The notes under the pieces were generated by a model. It was not told where the DNA came from. It saw nothing but the letters and a program-made list of their open reading frames with translations, and made no database searches. Of a stretch of DNA of 64,000 nt, positions 1-8,969 are shown in pieces. Positions within the stretch are counted from its first letter, which is position 1. Every line of letters starts with the position of its first letter. Position numbers and translations under genes: made by a program. The DNA is taken from assembly GCA_015680905.1 (NCBI GenBank), contig CM027380.1, positions 106,545,001-106,609,000 of the forward strand. Reading direction: 5' to 3'. Source of the stretch: Coptis chinensis. Lineage: Eukaryota; Streptophyta; Magnoliopsida; Ranunculales; Ranunculaceae.

Positions 1-108
1 GAGTTGGGACAGAGGAGCGAATCTGGACTCGATAGTTTCGTCCACCACTCCAAATTATTCCACCAATCAGGAGGAGATGAATTGCAATCGGTTCTGGCCA
101 CTATCTGA
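1..108 (+). other. Possible 3' end of a coding exon cut by the window edge
   Basis: One frame is open from base 1 to a TGA at 106-108. It reads as a plausible, non-repetitive protein tail of 35 residues ending in DELQSVLATI. I do not recognise the family. It could be the end of a gene lying to the left or a chance open stretch; its composition is the only support. Confidence 0.25.
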
Positions 109-1316
109 TTGAAGTGGTAGTCTCCTTAGACTTAGGCACTTATACATGACTTCATTCACTTGATGGAAGGGAAATGCAAGGCACTTTTACATAGGCAAAA
201 ATGCAGTTTTCACCCTTGAACTTGGCGCGTTTTACCACTTATCTCCCAAACTTCACTTTAGACAATTTTACAACTATGTTTGATGGATTCTCTGCTTTGA
301 ATAGAACCATCTTTGTTTTGGCGGCTTTTCTTTAAGGGGCTGATAACTGTACTATATTCTACACTATCTTGTGCAAAAGTTTCTATACTTTGTGGATTCT
401 TTGTGATCCTAATATGAATGAAGACATATTACACAGTTTATTCTCATCAATGTGTGGATCGCCCTTCATAGTCAATTCCAATGTTTGCCTTAGCTTTACT
501 TTCCTTACTGTAGGACAATATGCAAAAGAAAAATAAACTGATACAACGAGCTTGATATGTTGCACGATTCTGTCGTTTGACTTCTTACAATATGAAGCTG
601 CGGCCTGTTGATTTATCGTAAGATGGTGAGTCCAATAATCTGCATATATATAGGAATGAAGATACTAAATTTCATAAAATTGGCCGCTGTCCTGACGACC
701 AGGCACCAGTACTTGTTCACTCACCAATTCACCATGAGGCAATTACATGGTTAAAAGCAATCATCCAAAAGTATAGTAACTACTAACTCATTGCATTACC
801 AAATAAAGGCTTCCTTGAGTAGTAGATAAATCAAAAAATCATCGAAAAAAACAGGAGTAGACAAATCCAAAAGACAAGTAGACCCTTAATTACCTTGTTT
901 TTTTGTTTTTTTTTTACTCTGGCCTAAAAAATAATTATCATACATTTGTTTGGGCATTTTGAATGTAGTAGGAAATGTCAACATTTTACGCGTAATGTGA
1001 TTGAAAGTTTAGAAAACATCGGCACTTACCAAAATAGAGTTACAGTTAAAACCATCGCAATGAACAAGAAACCAACAAATTAGAAAACATCATCGCGCTA
1101 TTATCAGACACGTATTTTCATTGCATCCACAAGCATGTTCACCTAATATCAATAATTCATTTGGCTTGGATGGTTCACATTGCAACTCCAGTGTATCTTT
1201 CCTTGATTTCGTCTTCCTATCCCATTATTAGTCTTCACACTTCAAAATCTACTAGAGCAGCGAAGCAGCCTAAGCTTCTTTGTATCTCATTTCTTCTTTG
1301 TTGATCAATAAAAAAA
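109..1316. other. Intergenic, upstream of the first NLR
   Basis: AT-rich sequence without a recognisable gene or transposon. The last 60 bases before the NLR start are A/T-rich with an A-run directly before the ATG, as in many plant 5' leaders. I see no confident TATA box. Confidence 0.5.
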
Positions 1317-4109
1317 ATGGCTGAAGCGATACTTTCTGTTGTCCTGGATCAGTTGAACTCATTCATCCGAAATGAAGTTGAACAGGAGGTGAGGTTAGTG
1401 GTTGGCGTTCGTGAAGAATTAAATAACCTCCACACTCATCTCACTTTGATCAAAGCGGTGCTTGAAGATGCTGAAAAGAAGGAAATACATGATAATGCAA
1501 TTAAGGTTTGGTTGGGACAGCTCAAAGATGTGATGTATGATGCAGAGGATGTTTTGGATGAATGGAACACACGAATTCTCATTTCTGCTAATGGCCCTCA
1601 CGTTGCCAACAGGGTGCGTTCATACTTGTTATCTCTGTGCGCTTGCTTTAAACATCTTGGTGTACGCCACGACATTGCTCATAGGATTAAAGGCATAAGA
1701 GAAGGACTAGATGTGATTGCTCGCAGCAAGGATCAACTAGGCCTCGTTCAGAGTCATGGTCACAAGGAACCTCCACAACTCACTAGCTCTGTTGTGGATG
1801 TATCGGAGATATTCGGTCGGGATCAGGACAAACAAGAGATACTCAGCAAGTTGCTATGTGAGACTAGTCAACAAGAAACTCAGGCCCGTACACCTATCTT
1901 GTCAATAGTTGGAACTGGCGGGTTCGGTAAGACAACCCTTGCGCAGCTAGTGTATAACGAAGAAACTATAGCGACCACGTTTCAGCTGAAAATATGGGTT
2001 TGTGTTTCTGAACCTTTTGATCGTGAAAGGATTGCCAAAGAAATCATTGCACACGCTACTAGTGAGAAGCTACCAGAAAATGTAGTTGGGTGGGATCTTT
2101 TACATCAGCATTTGTGCAACTCAGTAAAGGAAAAGCGGTTTTTGCTCGTGCTAGATGATGTTTGGACTGAAGATTCCAACTCTTGGGAGTCATTGAAGTT
2201 ATCTCTGAATGGTGGTGAGCGAGGAAGCAAAATCATCGTCACCACACGTAACGAGGTAGTTGCGAAGAAGATCGGCTCAGCTTATATACACAGGCTGGTA
2301 GAATTGTCAGAAGATGGTTGTTGGGACTTATTCAGACATATAGCTTTTTGCGGAAGATCAGAAGAAGAGTGTGAAAGACTGAAGAGAATTGGACAAGAAC
2401 TCGCGAAGAAGTGCAAAGGTGTTCCACTAGCTGTCAAGACATTAGCAAGTCTAATGCCATGCAAACAAGCAAAAGAAGATTGGATAGGTGTATTAGAAAG
2501 TGATATTTGGAAAACACAAGAAACAGGTTTTTTACCTGCTCTTCTGTTGAGCTATCACGCTTTGCCGTCAGTTTTGAAACGATGTTTTATGTACTGTGCA
2601 ATCTTTCCGAAAGACCACAAAATGGAGAAGGATAAGTTGGTGAAGCTATGGATGGCTCAAGGTTATCTCGACTCTGATGGAGAAAGAGAGCTAGAGAGGG
2701 TTGGTGTGGAGTATTTTGATGTTCTGGCGATGCGTTCATTCTTCCAAGATTTTGAGAAAGACGATGATGGAAACATTGTTGAATGCAAGATGCATGATCT
2801 CGTACATGACTTTGCTGAGTTCCTCACAAAAGTTGATTGCTCTGTTTTGGTGAATAATGAGAAAATTAGCAGTCACAAGATTCGTCATTTGACAGTTGAT
2901 GATGTAGAGAATCCATCTATCTATGAAGCGAAGAAGTTACGCACACTGTTGGTAGGAAAAATATCCGGGTGGGTACCTTCTGCATTACACCAGTTGACAT
3001 GTCTTAGGACCTTAGACTTGAGTGGTTCATATGAGAAGAATGGTGACCTTGAAGTACTTCCAAGTGAAGTGAGTAGATTATTCCATCTTCGGTACCTTGA
3101 TTTGTCTCACAATACAAGACTGAAGGAATTGCCTGAGACAGTGAGAAGTCTAGTTAATTTGCAAACATTGAAGCTTAACTGGTGTACAAGTCTTTGCAAA
3201 CTGCCAGAAGGAATTGGGGAGCTTTCTAACCTCAGACATCTGGAAGTTGAAGACACTGGTGATCTAGAGTATTATCCGCGAGGAGGCATTGAGAGATTGA
3301 GTCAGCTTCGAACATTAAGTAAGTTTGTTGTGAGTGATGGAAGCAGCAAAGGGTCCGTGATTGGGGAACTAGGAAATCTCAATTTTCTAAAAGGAAGCCT
3401 AGATATTACGGGATTAAAGCATGTAAAAAGTGTGAATGAGGCCAAGCATGCAGAATTGCAGAAAAAGAAAAATATTTCAAAGTTGAGTTTATATTTCGAA
3501 TATAAGCGAGATATTGGACACGTCAGCAGCGAAGAGGAGATACGAAGGATGGAAGGTGTTCTTGAAAATCTGGAACCACATAAAGAAAGCTTGGAACGAT
3601 TGGAAATACTGAACTATGTTGGCTCCACGCTCCCTACTTGGATGAGGATGATGTCCAATATTACATACTTGCTCCTTTATTATTGCCCAAATTTGAAGGT
3701 GGAACCGCACTACCTTTTTCCTCCTCGGCTTGAAACTCTGAAATTATGGTTCGATGTAGGTGTTCTTTCAAAATCGTTAATGTCCCTCACCCACAACAAC
3801 AACCTCAAGACTCTTATAATCTTCAAATCACCTCATTCCTCTCTCCCCCAAGGATTAAACCAACTCACGTCACTTCAACAATTGAGTTTTTTGGGATGTG
3901 AATCCCTTGATTTCAAGCCAGAGGAGTTGAAACCACTCACCATGCTTCGCAAGTTGTACATCTTGGGCTGCCCTATTATTACGAGAGAACGTAGCAGAGA
4001 GGATTGGAGCATCTTAACCCACATTCCCACGATTAAAATTGATGACGAAAATGTTAAAACCCAGGTATTAAGGGCTGCCCGATTGTTTACACAATTCCTA
4101 ACATCTTAA
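1317..4109 (+). CDS. CC-NBS-LRR disease resistance protein, RGA type
   Basis: Intact intronless NLR immune receptor of 930 residues, expected to act in the cytosol as a nucleotide-switched sensor of pathogen effectors. The Rx-type coiled-coil is at residues 1-150, with the EDVID-like stretch YDAEDVLDEW near 75. The NB-ARC domain has all its landmarks: P-loop GTGGFGKTT near 200, kinase-2 LLVLDDVW near 276, RNBS-B GSKIIVTTR near 303, GLPL-type GVPLAVKT near 368, [16 protein letters not shown] near 422 and MHDLVHDF near 492. Leucine-rich repeats run from about 530 to 900. The LRR lacks about 90 residues still present in the relative at 26-27 kb. The last 25 or so residues differ from the relative at 54.7 kb because of extra sequence near 4040-4120. 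The ATG is the first in frame and matches the N-terminus of the minus-strand relative. Which pathogen it recognises cannot be told. Confidence 0.95.
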   Translation: MAEAILSVVLDQLNSFIRNEVEQEVRLVVGVREELNNLHTHLTLIKAVLEDAEKKEIHDNAIKVWLGQLKDVMYDAEDVLDEWNTRILISANGPHVANRVRSYLLSLCACFKHLGVRHDIAHRIKGIREGLDVIARSKDQLGLVQSHGHKEPPQLTSSVVDVSEIFGRDQDKQEILSKLLCETSQQETQARTPILSIVGTGGFGKTTLAQLVYNEETIATTFQLKIWVCVSEPFDRERIAKEIIAHATSEKLPENVVGWDLLHQHLCNSVKEKRFLLVLDDVWTEDSNSWESLKLSLNGGERGSKIIVTTRNEVVAKKIGSAYIHRLVELSEDGCWDLFRHIAFCGRSEEECERLKRIGQELAKKCKGVPLAVKTLASLMPCKQAKEDWIGVLESDIWKTQETGFLPALLLSYHALPSVLKRCFMYCAIFPKDHKMEKDKLVKLWMAQGYLDSDGERELERVGVEYFDVLAMRSFFQDFEKDDDGNIVECKMHDLVHDFAEFLTKVDCSVLVNNEKISSHKIRHLTVDDVENPSIYEAKKLRTLLVGKISGWVPSALHQLTCLRTLDLSGSYEKNGDLEVLPSEVSRLFHLRYLDLSHNTRLKELPETVRSLVNLQTLKLNWCTSLCKLPEGIGELSNLRHLEVEDTGDLEYYPRGGIERLSQLRTLSKFVVSDGSSKGSVIGELGNLNFLKGSLDITGLKHVKSVNEAKHAELQKKKNISKLSLYFEYKRDIGHVSSEEEIRRMEGVLENLEPHKESLERLEILNYVGSTLPTWMRMMSNITYLLLYYCPNLKVEPHYLFPPRLETLKLWFDVGVLSKSLMSLTHNNNLKTLIIFKSPHSSLPQGLNQLTSLQQLSFLGCESLDFKPEELKPLTMLRKLYILGCPIITRERSREDWSILTHIPTIKIDDENVKTQVLRAARLFTQFLTS

Positions 4110-4149
4110 CCACATTCCTAACATCCGCATTGAAAGATATTGAAAGAAG

Positions 4150-4375
4150 CAGGAACTGAGTTAGTTCTTGTGGCGGAAAATTAATTTATCATTTTTGATT
4201 ACACAATTGAACGAAAACATGAAGAAGATTTGGTGTTTTACAGAAGCCCAATTGAAGGAGAAGAAGAGGTCCTTCCCTTTTTCTTCATTTCAGTATTCAT
4301 TAATTATATTTATTTTTTCAATTAATAATAAAGCTTAATATTATCTCATTTGTCTGACAGTGAAACTTATTGGGA
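4150..4375 (+). repeat. NLR 3' flank shared in inverted orientation with 54480-54700
   Basis: The bases after the NLR stop are nearly identical to the reverse complement of 54480-54700. This includes the ATTGAAGGAGAAGAAGAGG block and the run into GTCTGACAGTGAAACTTATTG. The match shows that the two NLR segments descend from one duplicated segment that reached beyond the coding region. Confidence 0.85.
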
Positions 4376-5246
4376 AATTGCAAGATGGAACTGTGTTTCT
4401 GAAGATGATGAGCTATTTGAGTTGAAGATGGATGAAGGTAATTTTTCACGTCGCTGGATTTGGCATGCTTTCTTTGTTATCATGATTAAACTTGATAGAT
4501 TCAACACCGAGTCTCAGCTACGTATTTCTCCTGAGCCAGACATGCACTTTGATGAAGTTCCTAAAACCCTAAGTACAAATGCTATATCTGATTTTGATGG
4601 GAAAAACTTCAGGAATATTTTTTTGTTTTGTTAACATCTTATATTTTGGTCCTAAAGCTTTTCATTCATTTATTTTCCTTTTGCATGTGGGTTTTTGATC
4701 TTATATTAATAATAAAGCTTAATATTATCTCAAGATGGAACTTATTGGGAAATTGCAAGATGGAACTGTGTTTCTGAAGATGATGAGCTATTTGAGTTCA
4801 AGATGGATGAAGGTAATTTTTCACGCCGCTGGATTTGGCATGCTTTCTTTGTTATCATGATTAAACTTGATAGATTCAACACCGAAGTCTCAGCTACGTA
4901 TTTCTCTGAGCGGACATGCACTTTGATGAAGTTCCTAAAACCCTAAGTACAAATGCTATATCTGATTTTGATGGGAAAAACTTCAGGAATATTTTTTTGT
5001 TTTGTTAACATCTTATATTTTGGTCCTAAAGCTTTTCATTCATTTATTTTCCTTTTGCATGTGGGTTTTTGATCTTATATTAATAATAAAGCTTAATATT
5101 ATCTCAAGATGGAACTTATTGGGAAATTGCAAGATGGAACTGTGTTTCTGAAGATGATGAGCTATTTGAGTTCAAGATGGATGAAGGTAATTTTTCACGT
5201 CGCTGGATTTGGCATGCTTTCTTTGTTATCATGATTAAACTTGATA
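4322..5246 (+). repeat. Chimeric tandem repeat, 2.4 copies of a ~380-bp unit
   Basis: Units start at 4322, 4706 and 5080, each with TTAATAATAAAGCTTAATAT. Each unit joins an exon piece of a ROF1-type FKBP (LIGKLQDGTVFLK) to intron-like sequence. In the two full units this is followed by a piece matching the start of the last exon of the gene at 10353 (SQLR to GKNFRN), then by an A/T-rich tail. The third unit breaks off at 5246 and is followed by CLASP-related sequence. Units 2 and 3 start with AGATGGAAC where unit 1 keeps the GACAGTGAAAC version, so unit 1 is closest to the parent. The unit is non-coding as it stands. Confidence 0.9.
4361..4437 (+). pseudogene. ROF1/FKBP62-type peptidyl-prolyl isomerase exon fragment
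   Basis: The bases encode VKLIGKLQDGTVFLK, a signature stretch of the FKBP domains of plant ROF1/FKBP62-FKBP65 co-chaperones. After a frame shift they read DDELFELKMDE, then a GT donor at 4438. ROF proteins carry three FKBP domains and a TPR domain; only this exon remains here. The missing bases between LK and DDE cause the shift. Near-copies lie in the two following repeat units (from about 4739 and 5113), where ELFEFK is kept. A different ROF1 part, the TPR region, lies beside the other NLR at 54312-54497. Confidence 0.75.
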
Positions 5247-5531
5247 CTGAAGTGCTAGTGTCAAATAGTAGGAACTTATATTATTTAGAAGGGTCGGTTT
5301 CTGATGCTTCTGGAGAGTATATATGTATTATCTGGAGACTCTTAAGTGTCCAGCTCTCAAGTTCTTCTGGAATGTCTAGAATTTTCTCGTATTCCGTCTC
5401 TTTTGATTAACATTAATTTTTCTTCACAGAGTCCATGGGTTTTCAAGAGCAACAAATATTCTTTGTGACCTGAACGTACTTATCGGCACAGACTATTTAA
5501 TCATTACATTTCTTACTAATATTATTTAGAA

Positions 5532-8045
5532 ATGCGTGGGCAGTATTTCAACCAGATTCTCACAGTTGTATTGGAGCTGCTGGATGATCCAGATTCTTCG
5601 ATCCGAGAACTTGCACTTTCATTGTTAGTTGAAATGCTCAACAATCAGGTCTGTTGTTTTTTCCAGATCCGGTGTTGGATTAATTATATTAATTTGCAAA
5701 AGTTGATTTCACAAGACTATAAATCGTAAATATACTGCTGTTCTCGATACTTTCAGAAAGACTCCATGGATGATTCTGTTGAGGTTGTGCGCCTTGTGCT
5801 AGAAAATTACTTCATGTTCACAAGGATATGGAAGCCAGGGTATTTTTTTCCCCGGACACTACCCTATGATTTTAATACTTAAATCATACTTTGACAAATC
5901 TCTTTTTGTTCAGCCATTCAGGTTTCTAATGAAGCGGAGCGATGTTTGACCGTTGTGTTATGTCAGTATGATCCATTCAGATGTTTAACTGGTAAGTCAA
6001 TTGAAAAAATTTATGTTGTATTCAAGTTTTTAATCTCAGTGTCTGAATGTAGCCTCTGATCACTGAATGCTGAACAGAAGGGCGGTTGCACGCCTTCGTT
6101 CATTATGCAAGGGACTCAATGTAGATACCCAAAAATACCCGCCGCACAGTGTGTATACCAAGTCCTTAAATAACTGTTACAGTGTGTATAGGCACACGCA
6201 AATACACACTAGTGGTTGCCAGTGCCTGCGTCACTCCCAGCTGACCCAATAGGTCGAATCATATTTTCTACAAGCCTTGTGCCTCCAGAGCGTGCTTTTG
6301 TGCTTTTAAACCGTCCACGTGTCTTTAGAAAAAAACTGTCATTACATAATTTCTCTCTGTCACATGACACTGCCTCTGTGTGTACAAACTATCCCTCAAT
6401 TTCACTTTTTGTAGTATCAAGGTTTTCAGTTTTCCCTTGTAAATAATTTTTGTTTTAAACACTGCTTACAGTGTGCCTTTACCTTTGTTTGATAAATTTT
6501 TCCTTTGCTCCAATTTACCCTCTTTATTAACTTTGCTAGTTATTGTTCCTTTATTAGTAAGCTAAGAAGAGAAGACTCTTGTGACTTGTATCAATTTTTT
6601 GACATATGGGAGACCATTAGAGTATGTTGCCTTGTTGTTTTGGTTATTTGATTCAATTTACTAAAAAGTTATATGTGAGTATAAAAAGTTGATTCAATTT
6701 ACATCATGTGACAAAGGGCCTTATTGTGTAGAGATCGCACCGACTCACACACCAAAAGTCCTATCACTTTCACTGATAAAAAACAAATCCTATCACTTTA
6801 AGGACTTCATCCAAGAATCACATACAACTTACTCATAAAACTTCTCTCCCTCTCTCCTTTTGGCTGATTTGTTTAAATTAATTATATGAATTAATGCTTA
6901 AAAGTCTAATAACTTCTAACATTGACTTCACATACATGCATATCATGTGATATGCACGATCGAACGATCTTCGACTGCATTCATGTTTAGCTTAGAGCCT
7001 TTTGGTTTCTTTGTACTTGCAATTTTACAGTTGGTAGCAGTAACAAGTCGTCCCATCTAGCATTACCACTCTAAGGAAATTTAGCTTCCATATTTCTTAA
7101 ATGGATAACTTCTTCAATATAAGTCATGGATAAATCTCGAGTGGTTGAGTGCAAGCAGGCCATGATGGACAACCTTAGAGATAGTCCAAACCGTATTGCC
7201 ATGGTTTTGCCAGGGAGAAATGGTATGGTGTCATAGCTTCGATAGTGATTTGGGAGTTGATGACTTAATGTCGCTAACTTAATTCAGATATCATTTCGAT
7301 CCCCTGATGCAATTGTTCTAGCTCGAGTTTTGGAGTCTCAGAAACTTTTCAGCATTTGGTTTGTGATATTGCTATTTTTCTGTTTTCTTTTGATCTGTTT
7401 TTCAGTTAGTTGGCCGACTCTCACAAGAAGAACTTATGGTGCAGATGTTAAGTAAGGTACTTGTTCTCATTAATTTGTTAGCAAGTTCATTTTGTTCAAT
7501 GCACATTCGAGGACACTGAGACAAATACCCATACAGAGTGTGGGAGTGACTTTTCATTGACTTAATCTTGAAATCTGATTGGACCTTAGCCTCCTGTTAA
7601 GATTTATAAGTTTATAGTTTAATGAGAACGGATCACTTGATCCCAGAATCAGACCTAACCTGCTTTAAGATAACACCACATTTGCCCTTCAAATTGGGAC
7701 TTCCCGACACCAGGAGTTGTTTCCTGTGAGGTGTGCTATGTCATTCCCTAGATGTATAGATAAGAATTACTTGTTCTTGTTAGTATACTTGAGTTTTAAC
7801 TTCTGTTATTGAATCTTAGACATATGTTATTGAAGTGTTGGTCCTTTGCATATCTGTTGTCTTATTATCTGTTATCTTGATTTACTGTTGTTTTTTGTCT
7901 TGTCGACATCTACATCTTGCTTGGGAAGTCATTCCTACGATATTTGGAAGGGCTTAACAGTACGCAGCTGCGATTGGTGAGTATTTATGCCAACTGGATT
8001 TCACAAGCCAGGTCAGGCACCGCCATAGATCGTAATCATGGATAG
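5532..8045 (+). pseudogene. CLASP: CLASP (CLIP-associated protein) C-terminal exons, decayed
   Basis: Five exon-like pieces match the C-terminal TOG/HEAT region of plant CLASP, a microtubule plus-end stabiliser. They are 5532-5648 (YFNQILTVVLELLDD... SIRELALSLLVEMLNNQ), 5757-5839 (KDSMDDSVEVV, then out of frame), 5922-5991 (VSNEAERCLTVVLCQYDPFR), 7406-7456 (LVGRLSQEELMVQ) and about 7884-8045 (VVFCLVDIYILLGKSFLRYL, then LNSTQLRLVSIYANWISQ to a stop). GT-AG signals flank most pieces. The second piece has indels, and the segment expected between QYDPFRCLT and LVGRLSQEEL, as well as the one after it, is missing or unrecognisable. The long N-terminal part is absent here; N-terminal CLASP exons sit on the minus strand at 51.7-53.4 kb. 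A fragment, not a working gene. Confidence 0.85.
5992..7405. other. Non-coding stretch between CLASP fragments
   Basis: Intron-like sequence with no recognisable exon. Short open frames near 6067-6446 have no family features. Confidence 0.5.
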
Positions 8046-8344
8046 AGGCTTTGATCTGGTTCGTTGTTGTGGTTTTGGGAGCTGGCTCTTTTGTTTATTC
8101 CTTTGTTAATGTGTGATTTTAGAGGGGGTGTTTCTTTTATGATTTTGGTTTGTTAGTGGTGAAGTGAAGTTATGAAAGTGTACCATTATAAGCCCATTTG
8201 TCGAGTGTGGGGTGTTTATGTTTGAAAAACATCATCTGTAACAAATCCAAACAATATCCCATTTCGGGTGATATGAATGAAATTTTATTTGATTTTTTAT
8301 ATTCTTTTTCTTATGCCCAATGATGTCGACATATATAGATATAA
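8046..8344. other. Non-coding stretch after the CLASP fragment
   Basis: Presumably the old 3' UTR and flank of the CLASP fragment. No further signal was seen. Confidence 0.45.
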
Positions 8345-8779
8345 GAGCATCTCTAGTTTTTTTTGTGTGTATTTTTTTGGGGGGAGGTGGTGGTGGTTAA
8401 TACTACTCGTTAACCATTTGGAATTTTGTGAAAAAGCATCTCTAGGTGGAGGCAAATGTGGAAGTATCACCTATCTATTGCAAATTTGGGGTTTTGGATG
8501 TGGATTTCGCGTGTCATTGCCAATGTCACATGGGTTTTTTTTTTTTACTTTTTCAATTTGGCGTGACAGTGGGAATGTCGCGTGGGGGGTTTAACTTTTT
8601 TTAACTTAGGGCGACCGTGGTAATGTCACGCGATAGTATCAATGTCACGCATGGTAGACCCTATTCTAAATTTGCAACTGATATTTGCCTTCATCTAGAG
8701 TTGGTCAAATTTTGTAGATATTTATCTCAAATTTTGGCCTCAATCAAACAGGTGATACCTCCACCACCTAGAGATGCTC
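8345..8779. mobile_element. PIF/Harbinger-like MITE with TAA target duplication
   Basis: A 435-bp element with terminal inverted repeats GAGCATCTCTAG / CTAGAGATGCTC and the trinucleotide TAA on both sides (8342-8344 and 8780-8782), as expected for Tourist/PIF-Harbinger insertions. A second copy of the terminal motif lies inside at about 8434. There is no transposase coding, so it is non-autonomous. It ends about 190 bp before the ATG of the next gene. Confidence 0.8.
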
Positions 8780-8855
8780 TAATATATGTCATCTCAATAA
8801 AAGTCAAAACACGATATGGACTCTAGCGTTTGACGGGCCTTAAAACGCAACACTA

Positions 8856-8904
8856 GGCCCATTTATGTGTTTTTTTCCCTTAAGCCATTTAAAGGCTCGG
8901 CCCA
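8856..8904 (+). promoter_or_regulatory. Two site-II-like GGCCCA elements upstream of the 583-residue gene
   Basis: GGCCCA occurs at 8856-8861 and 8899-8904, about 110 and 70 bases before the ATG at 8970. GGCCCA/TGGGCC (site II) motifs are common in plant promoters of proliferation and translation genes. The position is right, but the function is inferred. Confidence 0.4.
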
Positions 8905-8969
8905 TTAAAAGGTGGAAAATGGCGCCAAACAGCTGATCTTGTCATTCTTTGCTGACAAGAAAGCAAAAA

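Noticed and set aside
5177..5410. 77-codon open frame starting MDEGNFSRRW
   Set aside because: Part of the third tandem-repeat unit and its breakpoint; a product of repeat fusion, not a gene.
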